NCBI GenBank assembly: GCA_017477685.1
Contig: JAFUUT010000090.1
Location: 1-9,889 of the forward strand
Origin: a bacterium
GTDB lineage: Bacteria > Cyanobacteriota > Vampirovibrionia > Gastranaerophilales > Gastranaerophilaceae
Direction: 5' to 3'
Length of the DNA stretch: 9,889 bases
Positions 1-7,604 of the stretch are shown piece after piece. The notes under the pieces were generated by a model. That model made no database searches. It worked only from the letters and a program-made list of their open reading frames with translations, and was not told the origin of the DNA. The position numbers and the translations under genes are program-made. How positions within the stretch are numbered: position 1 is the stretch's first letter; every line of letters starts with the position of its first letter.

Positions 1-1
1 A

Positions 2-3000
2 AATCAGGCTCTGCAAAATAAGACAGAACATACATATCCGGATATAATCGGGCAAGATATGTATAACAATATTATCCAAAGTACAGGTAAAGATGTTAAC
101 GGCGGTTTGATCTATAACGGTATTATCGGCTATAGCTCAACTGCAAACTTTTTAACAATCAATAACAAAATGTATGATAACACTATCACTGCAGCAACTG
201 ATGTTCGCGGCGGATTGGTTTATAACGGCAATGTATATCAAAATGATAAAACAAACATTGCCAGCTTGACATCAGATATGACAGGCAACAGTGTTACAGC
301 AGGCGGAAATATCTATGGAGGTTTGATTTATAACTTCTCTGCAGGCAGCAATTCGTCCTCATCAATAGGTACAGATGCACAAAATATATATAACGGCACT
401 GTACCAAATGCCGTTAGCGAAGAACCTGGGACTGTAGAACCGGGGACTGTAGAGCCGGGTGAAGCAACAATATGGGATGGAGAAATAACTCCTGCCGTAC
501 AAAAGGTTTCAGTATATGATAATCCGGACTTGGTAGAAACAGAGACAAAAGATAATATCAATTACAACCAGCTATTACAAAAAAGAGCAGCCCAAGAAAC
601 TGAATTAGTCTCTATTGCCAATGAAGCAATGAATGGAAATTCTAATGAAAAAGCTGAAAAAGACATTGTTACAATATTTAAACCCGCTGTGGAAAAAGAG
701 AATTTTCTATACGAAGTAACAGCAGCAGAAGAAGAAGAAATGAGTGACGCTGAAGAAAATGAACTTCCTGCAGAAAATGGCTGGGAACGTGAAAAAGAAG
801 AATTAACACCAACAGAATTAACAAATGAAGAAAGGAAACCATACACCGGCGAACAAGTAGGAAACAAATGGCCTACCGAATCAGGTTCAAGTGAAGGTAA
901 CATTATAATACCCATAGTTGATGAAATACCTTCAACAGAGCCAACAGGTGATACAACTTTCAACGGCATACAAGGTACAATTTCCGGCAACACAATCGCA
1001 GCAAGAGATACGGTATATGGCGGAATAATTCTAAACTCAAAAAATAGTGGCTTTGCTATATACTACCCCGGTCCATTAGAAGATATTCCTGTTCCATTAA
1101 ATACTGCTACTGCGCAAATTAGCCAAATAGATGCTGTTATTAAAGACAACATCATTGAGGCAGAAAATGTACAGGGAGGTATTATATACAATGACGGATT
1201 GATTGGTAAAATCTCAGGCGAGATTACTAATAATACAATTAACGGTGCTGGTTCTGTTATTGGTGCAATATTACTCAATAAAGGACAAGTGGGTCTTGGC
1301 GATTTGGTTATTGCAAATAACACATCAAATAATGAGGGTGCAACAATATTAAATGAATATGGCAGCGTAATTAGGATTCTTGGCAATACAACCCTGACCA
1401 ACAACACTTCAAATGGCAAATACGATGATATATTCAATGTTGGAGATATTAATCTTATGAAAAACTCCAATTTGACAGTAACAGGCCGCATATACAGTAA
1501 TTATAATCCGGAGATTTTGGGGCATAATGCAGGCACAATCTATTTGGATCCAAATTCAACATTGAATGCTGCAAATGAAATAAAAGGTCAAAATGTCGTA
1601 TTAGAAAATGCTACTTTGAATTTGACATCATTTAAACAATCTGACGGCTCTACTACATATGGCACAATGGACTTCGCTGTTTTGACTGTTGCTCACAGCG
1701 GAACAATCAATGCAATAAATAACCATGTCTATGCTCATCAACTGGGTGATGTAAATCTTAAAGAGGGTGATTTGAATTATACCGCAGATGTTGACCTGGC
1801 TAATGCTAAGATGGACTCTATTGATGCGGTAAAATACTACAACGATGATAAATTTAAAATTCAGGTTAACGGTTTGAATTTGATATCAGATGCAAAAGAT
1901 ACCAAAACTGAAGTATATTTTACAACTACACTAAAAGACATCGTTGTAAATAATGTCGGAGAAGTTGGCTACGATTCTGATAACAAATATCAAACAACAG
2001 CATACTCTCCTATATACAAATACAACGTAGGATATGAAAACCGCGAAGATGCAGGCTACTTTGTATTTACAAGAGGCGCAGGCAACGCATACGGCGATTT
2101 TAACCCATCAGTTATGGTATCACCTATAGCAACACAAGCAGCTGCTCAATCAACAATGAACCAAACATTTAACTATGTATTTGAACATGCAGATACATTT
2201 ATGACATTGCCTAGTATTGATAGAGTTGCTAAGTTGAATTCCAATTCTTATGCTTTGTCAACAGATTACAACGAAAACCTGGGTGCATTAGACATAAATC
2301 AAAATAACAGAGGTGTTTGGGTAAGACCATACTCTGCATTTGAAAATATGCCGTTAAAACACGGGCCTAAAGTCGATTTAATTTCTTACGGTACATTCAT
2401 CGGTTTTGACAGTGATGTACACAGACTAAAACACGGCTGGGCTAATGTCGGAACAGCATACATCGGATACAACGGTGCTCAGGTTAAATATGATAACGTA
2501 GATACATCAATGAACGGCGGTATGATTGGTTTGACCGAAACCTTCTACAAAGGCAACTTCTTTACTGCATTAACCGCAACAGCAGGTGCCGGAGTAGCAG
2601 ATTCAACTACAATGTACGGTCATGAAGATCAAGCCTTCTTGATGGGCGGTATCGGTTCTAAAACCGGATACAATCTTGAATTCAAAGGCGGCAAATTTAT
2701 AGTCCAACCTATATTATTTATGAGCTACAGCATAGTTAAAGGTTTTGACTATACAAATGCAGCCGGAGTAAGAGTTAACAGCGACCCCGCTCATACGGTA
2801 CAAATCAACCCTAGTGTTAGATTTATCGGCAACTTTGACGGTTGGCAGCCATATGCGAGCGTTGGTATGGTTTGGGATGTACTTCACGAGTCAAATTCCG
2901 AAGCAAACGGTGTAAAATTACCTGAAATGTACACAAAACCATATGTTCAATACGGTGTTGGCGTTCAACGTAACGTAAATGAAAACTTCAGCGCATTTGG

Positions 3001-3238
3001 ACAAGCAATGGTTCGCAATGGCGGCAGAAACGGTATATCTCTAACACTAGGTTTCCGTTGGGCTATTGGCAAAGACGGTAAAGACAAAGTTTCTAATCCG
3101 TCAAGAAAAATTTCAAAAAACAATCGAAATCTTTCAATGCAAGATGAAGATAAAACAGTTATCAAAAAATTATCCGTAACCCAAAAAGCACATTTGATGA
3201 ATACCACAAGAACCTCAATGAACGCGATAATTGAGTAA
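2..3238 (+). CDS. Autotransporter-like surface protein with C-terminal beta-barrel (5' partial)
   Basis: The frame is open from base 2, so the ATG at 59 is an internal Met; 1078 residues are visible and the signal peptide lies outside the window. Residues below count from that Met. The passenger has Asn/Gly-rich units ending GG(L/I)(I/V)YN at 15-20, 51-56, 87-92, 321-326 and 373-378, with a weaker one at 402-407. A Glu-rich low-complexity stretch (about 113-300) splits the array. An Asn/Thr-rich beta-helix-like region (about 400-660) and a helical linker (about 685-718) follow. The C-terminus (about 751-1004, from RGVWVRPYSAF to GISLTLGFRWAIG) alternates aromatic and glycine-rich strands like the autotransporter beta-domain. 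No cysteine is visible, as is usual for such passengers. Known for the family: the barrel inserts in the outer membrane and exposes the passenger. A basic 55-residue tail after the barrel is unusual. The ligand or role is unknown; adhesion is only a guess. Confidence 0.85.
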   Translation, partial: NQALQNKTEHTYPDIIGQDMYNNIIQSTGKDVNGGLIYNGIIGYSSTANFLTINNKMYDNTITAATDVRGGLVYNGNVYQNDKTNIASLTSDMTGNSVTAGGNIYGGLIYNFSAGSNSSSSIGTDAQNIYNGTVPNAVSEEPGTVEPGTVEPGEATIWDGEITPAVQKVSVYDNPDLVETETKDNINYNQLLQKRAAQETELVSIANEAMNGNSNEKAEKDIVTIFKPAVEKENFLYEVTAAEEEEMSDAEENELPAENGWEREKEELTPTELTNEERKPYTGEQVGNKWPTESGSSEGNIIIPIVDEIPSTEPTGDTTFNGIQGTISGNTIAARDTVYGGIILNSKNSGFAIYYPGPLEDIPVPLNTATAQISQIDAVIKDNIIEAENVQGGIIYNDGLIGKISGEITNNTINGAGSVIGAILLNKGQVGLGDLVIANNTSNNEGATILNEYGSVIRILGNTTLTNNTSNGKYDDIFNVGDINLMKNSNLTVTGRIYSNYNPEILGHNAGTIYLDPNSTLNAANEIKGQNVVLENATLNLTSFKQSDGSTTYGTMDFAVLTVAHSGTINAINNHVYAHQLGDVNLKEGDLNYTADVDLANAKMDSIDAVKYYNDDKFKIQVNGLNLISDAKDTKTEVYFTTTLKDIVVNNVGEVGYDSDNKYQTTAYSPIYKYNVGYENREDAGYFVFTRGAGNAYGDFNPSVMVSPIATQAAAQSTMNQTFNYVFEHADTFMTLPSIDRVAKLNSNSYALSTDYNENLGALDINQNNRGVWVRPYSAFENMPLKHGPKVDLISYGTFIGFDSDVHRLKHGWANVGTAYIGYNGAQVKYDNVDTSMNGGMIGLTETFYKGNFFTALTATAGAGVADSTTMYGHEDQAFLMGGIGSKTGYNLEFKGGKFIVQPILFMSYSIVKGFDYTNAAGVRVNSDPAHTVQINPSVRFIGNFDGWQPYASVGMVWDVLHESNSEANGVKLPEMYTKPYVQYGVGVQRNVNENFSAFGQAMVRNGGRNGISLTLGFRWAIGKDGKDKVSNPSRKISKNNRNLSMQDEDKTVIKKLSVTQKAHLMNTTRTSMNAIIE
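62..334 (+). repeat. Passenger repeat array, copies 1-3 (36-codon period)
   Basis: Three in-frame coding repeats lie at an exact 108-bp (36-codon) period, with the GG(L/I)(I/V)YN core at 101, 209 and 317. The consensus is N-x-(I/V)-x-A/S-x-x-x-(V/I)-x-G-G-L-(I/V)-Y-N, and the distance from the first Asn to the Gly-Gly is constant. DNA identity is high in the core (ggcggtttgatctataacgg against ggcggattggtttataacgg) and lower between cores, as expected for an old protein-level repeat. It probably forms successive rungs of a beta-solenoid. More copies may lie upstream of the window. Confidence 0.8.
425..454 (+). repeat. Tandem 15-bp repeat encoding PGTVE twice
   Basis: Two adjacent 15-bp units (cctgggactgtagaa and ccggggactgtagag) encode Pro-Gly-Thr-Val-Glu twice, followed by Pro-Gly-Glu. 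The units differ at two positions. The repeat sits at the junction where the Asn/Gly passenger units give way to the Glu-rich insert, and looks like a short Pro-Gly hinge. In-frame tandem units of this sort can expand or contract by slippage. Confidence 0.75.
986..1279 (+). repeat. Passenger repeat array, copies 4-6 (after the acidic insert)
   Basis: The same unit as at 62-334 resumes after the acidic insert: GNTIAARDTVYGGIILN, then DNIIEAENVQGGIIYN, then the degenerate NNTINGAGSVIGAILLN. The spacing is no longer constant (about 52 then 29 codons between cores), and the units fade into a general Asn/Thr-rich beta-helix-like region. Recurrence of the motif on both sides shows that the acidic segment interrupts a single repeat domain rather than joining two unrelated ones. 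Confidence 0.7.
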
Positions 3239-3299
3239 ATTCAGACAAATGTAAACAAAATTCCATCATATCCTCATGGTTTTCTTTCTCATAGGATTG

Positions 3300-3340
3300 T
3301 CCCTCAAGTTCATTCTCTGTTCGGCTTGGGGGATTTTTTT
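3300..3340 (+). terminator. Intrinsic terminator of the autotransporter gene
   Basis: A nine-base-pair stem (tccctcaag pairing with cttggggga, one T-G wobble) with a 16-nt loop is followed at once by seven T residues at 3334-3340. It lies 61 bp after the autotransporter stop. The last two T's are also the first two bases of the + strand complement of the SNF2 gene's stop codon (3339-3341), so the convergent genes are packed with essentially no gap. Read on the minus strand, the stem is not followed by a T-run, so it should work mainly on the + transcript. Confidence 0.75.
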
Positions 3341-6300
3341 AATCTACTGAGAAGATTTCACGAATATCATCCATCGTAAGCGATTTTGTAATATTTCTGT
3401 CGACTGAAATTACGCTGTCAACAAGATCCCTTTTAACCCCTTTGAGTTTTTGAATTTTTTCTTCAACAGTATTCTTTGTAATAAGCCTGTATACAAAGAC
3501 CTTTTTCGTTTGTCCGATACGGTAAGCACGATCTGTCGCCTGATCTTCGACTGCAGGGTTCCACCAAGGGTCATAGTGAATTACATAATCAGCACCCGTC
3601 AAATTCAAACCTGTACCACCGGCTTTCAAACTAATTAAGAAAATAGGTATTGTCGGATCATTATTAAATCTGTCAACTGCTTCTTTTCTATCCTTAGTTT
3701 TACCGGTTAGGTATTCATATTTAGTGCCGGTTCTGTCGAGCCATTCTTTAATAATATCAAGCATATTTACAAACTGGCTGAACAATAACACCCTGTGTCC
3801 TTCCGAAACAATTTCTTCAAGCATAACTTTAAGCTTTTCAAACTTACCTGAAGAAATAATATTTTTAACATTATCTTTATCATACAATCTTGGGTGGCAG
3901 CAAATTTGACGCATTCTGAGAAGCGCTGAGAATATAGACAGCCTGCTCTTTTCAAGTCCGTTTTGCTCAATAGACTTGAACAACTCCTCTTTTGTTGAAT
4001 CCAAAACTTGTAAGTAAAAGTCTTTTTGGTCATCCGTAAGTTCACAGTATGCGACGTTTTCAACTTTATCAGGCAAGTCTTTTGCAACATCTCGTTTCAT
4101 ACGGCGTAAGATAAACGGATAAATCTGTAACTTTAAGCGTTTTTCAACAATTTTGTCATGACGTTCCATTATCGGATTAACGTAATGAGAATTGAATTCA
4201 CCCATCGAGAATAAGAACCCCGGCATTAAGAAATCAAACACCGACCACAATTCTTCCAATTTGTTTTCAATAGGCGTACCTGACAGGGCAAGTTTGTGGG
4301 AAGATTGCAGCTGTTTTACCGCTTGTGCCGTTTGCGATGTTGAATTCTTTATATTTTGAGATTCATCAAGAATAATGTATCTGAAATTGATTTCCTTTAA
4401 TTTCGCAATATCACGTCTTATAAGAGCATAACTTGTTATAATTACATCATACTCCGGAATTTTTTTGAAAAATTGTTTTCTTTCTCCGCCTTGAAGTTTT
4501 AAACAAGTAAGCTCGGGAGCAAACTTTTGAATTTCATTTTCCCAGTTAAACACAACGGTAGTCGGAGCAACAACTAATGTAGGACAAGGCCCGTCAACTT
4601 CTTTTGCTTTTTGAATAGCCGTTAATGCCTGAAGGGTTTTACCAAGCCCCATATCATCCGCCAAAATACCATTCAAGCCGTACTTGTACATAAACCACAA
4701 CCAGCCAAAACCTTTGAGCTGATATTCACGAAAATCAGCCTTGATTCCTTTCGGCAAAGACAAGTTCTCGGATGTTGAAAATGTTGACATCTGTTCCCAA
4801 AACTCTTTGAATCTGTCACTCAATATTAGCTCAACGCCCAGATTTTTAAGTTCATTAATTAAACCCGCACGGAATGTTTTGACAGTGAACCTGTTATCAT
4901 CGTTTCTATAAACATCAAAAGAATTGAATGTTCTAAGCATCGCATAAATACTTTGAACAGGATATTCAACAAAACCTAAACTTCTTATTCTTGAATATTT
5001 TTCATCTTTTTGAGCTGTATCATAAATCTCATTAAAATCTATAATTTCTTCCCCGACTTGACCGTATATTGTTACATCAAAGCTATCAGGCTGTTCGTCA
5101 GAGAAGTCAATCTTTGCACACAGTTTGAACGGATTTTCCATAATCTTGAAGAAAGACATGTCATCTTTTTCTTCAAACTTCCATCCCTCGCCCGCTTGTT
5201 TTAAATAGTAATTGTAAAAATCTATAGCATTTTCTTTTTCCAGCGCCAAATTATTTGTTTGCATCGGAATAAATTTACAAGCCAAAAGCATTGCATAAGC
5301 AGCATTTTCGTGGTCAAAGTTCCTTTTAACCCAGTAAATTATATCTTCATCCGGTTTTTTGACCGTAACATACGGCAATCTGTCATTGGCAGATTTTGTA
5401 TAAGGAACTCTCACTCCATCATACTCGAAATCTAATGATGCTTTTAAACTTTGGTCATAATCTATACCCATTGTTACTACGTTTATCGGGGGTCTTTCTT
5501 CCAACATTAATTTGGATATTTTTTCATCGATTACGACATCCATAACCTCTCTGAGTTTTGGCAAATCTTCATAGATAAACTTACCGCACTCAGCATCTTT
5601 CAAATCCGTAAATGAAGATTTTGTTATATTCTGAGGCAGTGCTTGGATAGCAACATTTGTCGGGAACATTACATTTTTATATCTGCCCCATTTTAAGTGT
5701 CTTGAAAAATATCGAACTTCTTCAAACGGATAAACATCATCACTATCAGGTCTTTGCCATTCCAAAGACAACAACAAAGTCCCCGGAGTAGCGGAATTGT
5801 TTACATACAATACCAACTTCCATTCTTCGTCAGTAAACTTTAACCTTTCTTTAGTTTTTTCATCCAAAACTTCGTCTGCTTTTGCAAGTAATGAGAATAT
5901 TGTACCGAATTTTGCAATAGGAATATCATACCAACCGGCTTTTTTATCCTGTCTTGCAATCTTGAGCAGCTGCTGGAATATCAAAAGCTCTACTTTTTGA
6001 GAATTGTTAAGTTCAAAAGACTTGTCATTCTTTTGTGCTTCCAGAACCCCACGCATAATCGGCTCTATTTGTCTTATAACCTTTCCTGTTGCACGTGATC
6101 TGACAAGAACGGAAAAGAAGTTTGCTTTTCTTTTTGCATTAAAATGGAAAATATACTCACCCTGCGGAGTTTCTGTCAATTGAGTATCTTCATCGGGGAA
6201 TTCAAATTCCATTCCAAACTTTGTGGAAAGCCAATCTTCATAAGCATGCGCATCTATAGCTTTCAGAGCAACAGCAACCGCGTGCTTGCACCATTCTTCT

Positions 6301-6521
6301 TTTAACGGGCAATTACATCTTGCTTCAACGGTGTTTTTCTTGAAAATTAAATCTGTATTATAAAACTCCTGAAAATTCCCTTTTACTTTTCCCATATAAA
6401 AGTTTTTTTCAGGATAATTGTCAAATACCATATCTTTTTGGTGGTATTCGTACCCTCTGCGCCAACTCCCGGCTCCGGCGTGGTCTTTTACGTATTTATA
6501 ATTGAATTTTATTGTACTCAT
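3339..6521 (-). CDS. SWIM zinc-finger SNF2-family helicase-like ATPase
   Basis: This 1060-residue protein has the layout of bacterial SNF2 proteins. An N-terminal SWIM zinc finger (C69-x-C71-x6-C78-x-H80) is followed by a central region (about 180-570) matching the position of the bacterial SNF2-associated domain, then a complete two-lobe ATPase. Visible motifs are I (DDMGLGKT, K628), II (DESQ, 719-722, in place of the usual DEAQ/DEAH), III (SGTP, 747-750), V (LKAGGTGLNLT, about 965-975) and VI (Q-x3-R-x2-RIGQ, 994-1004, arginines 998 and 1001). All catalytic residues appear intact. The family translocates on double-stranded DNA using ATP to remodel protein-DNA complexes; the target here is unknown. 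It is a lone gene, convergent with its left neighbour and divergent from the pilin-like gene. No well-placed Shine-Dalgarno precedes the ATG (aaggaaagag lies about 14 nt upstream), but no better start is seen. Confidence 0.93.
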   Translation of the reverse strand: MSTIKFNYKYVKDHAGAGSWRRGYEYHQKDMVFDNYPEKNFYMGKVKGNFQEFYNTDLIFKKNTVEARCNCPLKEEWCKHAVAVALKAIDAHAYEDWLSTKFGMEFEFPDEDTQLTETPQGEYIFHFNAKRKANFFSVLVRSRATGKVIRQIEPIMRGVLEAQKNDKSFELNNSQKVELLIFQQLLKIARQDKKAGWYDIPIAKFGTIFSLLAKADEVLDEKTKERLKFTDEEWKLVLYVNNSATPGTLLLSLEWQRPDSDDVYPFEEVRYFSRHLKWGRYKNVMFPTNVAIQALPQNITKSSFTDLKDAECGKFIYEDLPKLREVMDVVIDEKISKLMLEERPPINVVTMGIDYDQSLKASLDFEYDGVRVPYTKSANDRLPYVTVKKPDEDIIYWVKRNFDHENAAYAMLLACKFIPMQTNNLALEKENAIDFYNYYLKQAGEGWKFEEKDDMSFFKIMENPFKLCAKIDFSDEQPDSFDVTIYGQVGEEIIDFNEIYDTAQKDEKYSRIRSLGFVEYPVQSIYAMLRTFNSFDVYRNDDNRFTVKTFRAGLINELKNLGVELILSDRFKEFWEQMSTFSTSENLSLPKGIKADFREYQLKGFGWLWFMYKYGLNGILADDMGLGKTLQALTAIQKAKEVDGPCPTLVVAPTTVVFNWENEIQKFAPELTCLKLQGGERKQFFKKIPEYDVIITSYALIRRDIAKLKEINFRYIILDESQNIKNSTSQTAQAVKQLQSSHKLALSGTPIENKLEELWSVFDFLMPGFLFSMGEFNSHYVNPIMERHDKIVEKRLKLQIYPFILRRMKRDVAKDLPDKVENVAYCELTDDQKDFYLQVLDSTKEELFKSIEQNGLEKSRLSIFSALLRMRQICCHPRLYDKDNVKNIISSGKFEKLKVMLEEIVSEGHRVLLFSQFVNMLDIIKEWLDRTGTKYEYLTGKTKDRKEAVDRFNNDPTIPIFLISLKAGGTGLNLTGADYVIHYDPWWNPAVEDQATDRAYRIGQTKKVFVYRLITKNTVEEKIQKLKGVKRDLVDSVISVDRNITKSLTMDDIREIFSVD

Positions 6522-6603
6522 CTAACGGAGTATATCTCTTTCCTTGGTCAGGGCACTAACTTTCATATAGAACCAATCTATAAACCCAAACTCTACATTA
6601 ATT

Positions 6604-6631
6604 ATTATACTCATATTAGAAAAAAGTGCAA
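6604..6631 (-). promoter_or_regulatory. Candidate sigma70-type promoter for the SNF2 gene
   Basis: On the minus strand a perfect TATAAT box (6609 down to 6604) follows TTGCAC (6631 down to 6626) with a 16-nt spacer. The -35 box matches only TTG of TTGACA. Predicted transcription starts near 6597, giving a leader of roughly 75 nt. It lies back to back with the + strand promoter at 6657-6685 in the same intergenic region. Confidence 0.5.
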
Positions 6632-6656
6632 GAGGGTAATCAAGCATAAAAAAATC

Positions 6657-6685
6657 TTTTCAAAATCTTTATTTTAATATATAAT
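6657..6685 (+). promoter_or_regulatory. Candidate sigma70-type promoter for the pilin-like gene
   Basis: TTTTCA (6657-6662) and a perfect TATAAT (6680-6685) are separated by 17 nt. Transcription should start around 6692, giving a short leader of about 27 nt before the ATG at 6719. The purine-rich aggagg at 6688-6693 would then overlap the transcription start and sits too far from the ATG to act as the ribosome site; agaggg at 6705-6710, 8 nt before the ATG, is the better candidate. Confidence 0.5.
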
Positions 6686-6718
6686 TCAGGAGGAAGAAGT
6701 TATAAGAGGGCTATAAAC

Positions 6719-7441
6719 ATGAAAAAATTAGCTTTTACATTAGCGGAAGTACTAATAACATTGACTGTTATCGGAGTTGTTGCGGCAATGGTTCTGCCTA
6801 ATGTAATCAAAAATTCAGAAAAAAAGACTCTGGAATCTCAAACAAAGCACTTTTATTCCATGATGACCCTTGCAGTGCATAATTACATGGCTGATAACAA
6901 AGTAGATGATTTGACAGATACTCCGCTTTATTGCGAAAGATTCGGTGGAAATGAAGAAAGACACCGTTGTAGGCAAGAACTTGATAAATTTGTAGTGAAA
7001 TATCTAAAGATTGCTCAAGTATGTGAAGCAGCAACAGAGGGACATGCAACCAATAAAAACAGATGCTACAGGCAAGAAGCTAAAGTAATAGATAAAAGCA
7101 ACTCTAGCCATGGAGAATATACACCAAGATACATCCTTATGAATGGCTATGCTATTTATATTGATCCACCAGGATATCTTGGAGGGAATATTAACCCTAT
7201 GAGGCTGACAGTCGATGTAAACGGTAAGGCTGGTCCAAACAGGGGCGGACGTGATATTTGGGATTTGTGGGTACATTATGACGGAACAATAAATGATCGA
7301 GTTTTAACTCCTGAATGCGTGTCAAAGAGTGTTTGTATGGAGCGTTTTAGGAGCGGTTCTTATTCTAATTGCTTTACATCATATTTGGGTACCGGATGTT
7401 TTGGGCGTTTTAAAGATAACGGATTTAAATTTGATTACTAA
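6719..7441 (+). CDS. Type IV pilin-like / pseudopilin protein, cysteine-rich
   Basis: This 240-residue protein starts with a class III (prepilin) signal: MKKLA then FTLAEVLITL, with cleavage expected between A5 and F6 and the conserved Glu at mature position 5 (E10). The hydrophobic helix runs to about residue 29. The -1 residue is Ala where Gly is usual. The globular part has eight cysteines (72, 84, 102, 116, 200, 206, 218, 227), an even number compatible with four disulfides. It also has a DVNG...GPN...GRD segment (166-179) resembling a motif I recall from pilin-like proteins of this type. After cleavage by a prepilin peptidase it would sit in the inner membrane or join a pilus or pseudopilus. 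No pilus assembly gene is nearby, so it is an orphan minor-pilin-like gene with its own promoter and terminator. Whether it builds a fibre, aids DNA uptake or secretes proteins cannot be told. Confidence 0.88.
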   Translation: MKKLAFTLAEVLITLTVIGVVAAMVLPNVIKNSEKKTLESQTKHFYSMMTLAVHNYMADNKVDDLTDTPLYCERFGGNEERHRCRQELDKFVVKYLKIAQVCEAATEGHATNKNRCYRQEAKVIDKSNSSHGEYTPRYILMNGYAIYIDPPGYLGGNINPMRLTVDVNGKAGPNRGGRDIWDLWVHYDGTINDRVLTPECVSKSVCMERFRSGSYSNCFTSYLGTGCFGRFKDNGFKFDY

Positions 7442-7460
7442 AAAGTATTTTATACATATA

Positions 7461-7496
7461 AAAAAGCCTGCACATTTATATTGTTGCAGGCTTTTT
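7461..7496 (+). terminator. Strong intrinsic terminator after the pilin-like gene
   Basis: A perfect 12-bp inverted repeat (aaaaagcctgca and tgcaggcttttt) encloses a 12-nt loop, with the T-run forming the end of the right arm and continuing as tttttattt. It begins 20 bp after the pilin-like stop codon. The A-run on the left side makes it potentially bidirectional, though no minus-strand gene reaches it. Confidence 0.9.
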
Positions 7497-7530
7497 ATTT
7501 ATTGTTTTAATTTTTCTAAAAAGTCTAATG

Positions 7531-7536
7531 TATAAT
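7531..7536 (+). promoter_or_regulatory. Candidate -10 box for the small-exported-protein/GH57 unit
   Basis: A perfect TATAAT lies between the pilin-gene terminator and the next ATG (7605). No convincing -35 box is found 16-18 nt upstream; the area is simply T-rich. If used, the leader would be about 60 nt. As it is the only consensus -10 hexamer I noticed in this gap, it is the best guess for the start of the two-gene transcript. Confidence 0.35.
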
Positions 7537-7604
7537 CAGATAGTTTTCCTTTTTTAAATTATGTGCTAAACTGGGTAATGTAGAGGTTTAAATAAGAGGT
7601 AAAA

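Noticed and set aside
59..61. Taking the ATG at 59 as the true start of the autotransporter gene.
   Set aside because: The frame is open upstream to the window edge, there is no ribosome site before it, and the encoded residues start in the middle of a passenger repeat with no signal peptide.
562..993. A 143-codon minus-strand reading frame opposite the acidic insert.
   Set aside because: It is the antisense of the Glu-rich coding stretch (Ser/Phe-rich as expected for the complement of GAA/GCA codons), with no ribosome site or recognisable domain. The + frame continues the autotransporter without a break.
3270..3297. A second hairpin (atcctcatg / cataggat, with one bulged base) between the autotransporter stop and its terminator.
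   Set aside because: It has a bulge and no T-run on either strand, so it is not supported as a terminator; the adjacent structure at 3300-3340 is much stronger.
6438..6677. A 79-codon + strand frame starting within the SNF2 gene and covering the intergenic region.
   Set aside because: Its first part is antisense to the conserved N-terminus of the SNF2 protein and the rest covers both divergent promoters; the product is low-complexity and has no domain.
7329..7535. A 68-codon + strand frame overlapping the end of the pilin-like gene and running through the terminator.
   Set aside because: It spans the strong hairpin at 7461-7496 and has no recognisable domain; the overlapping pilin frame is clearly the real one.
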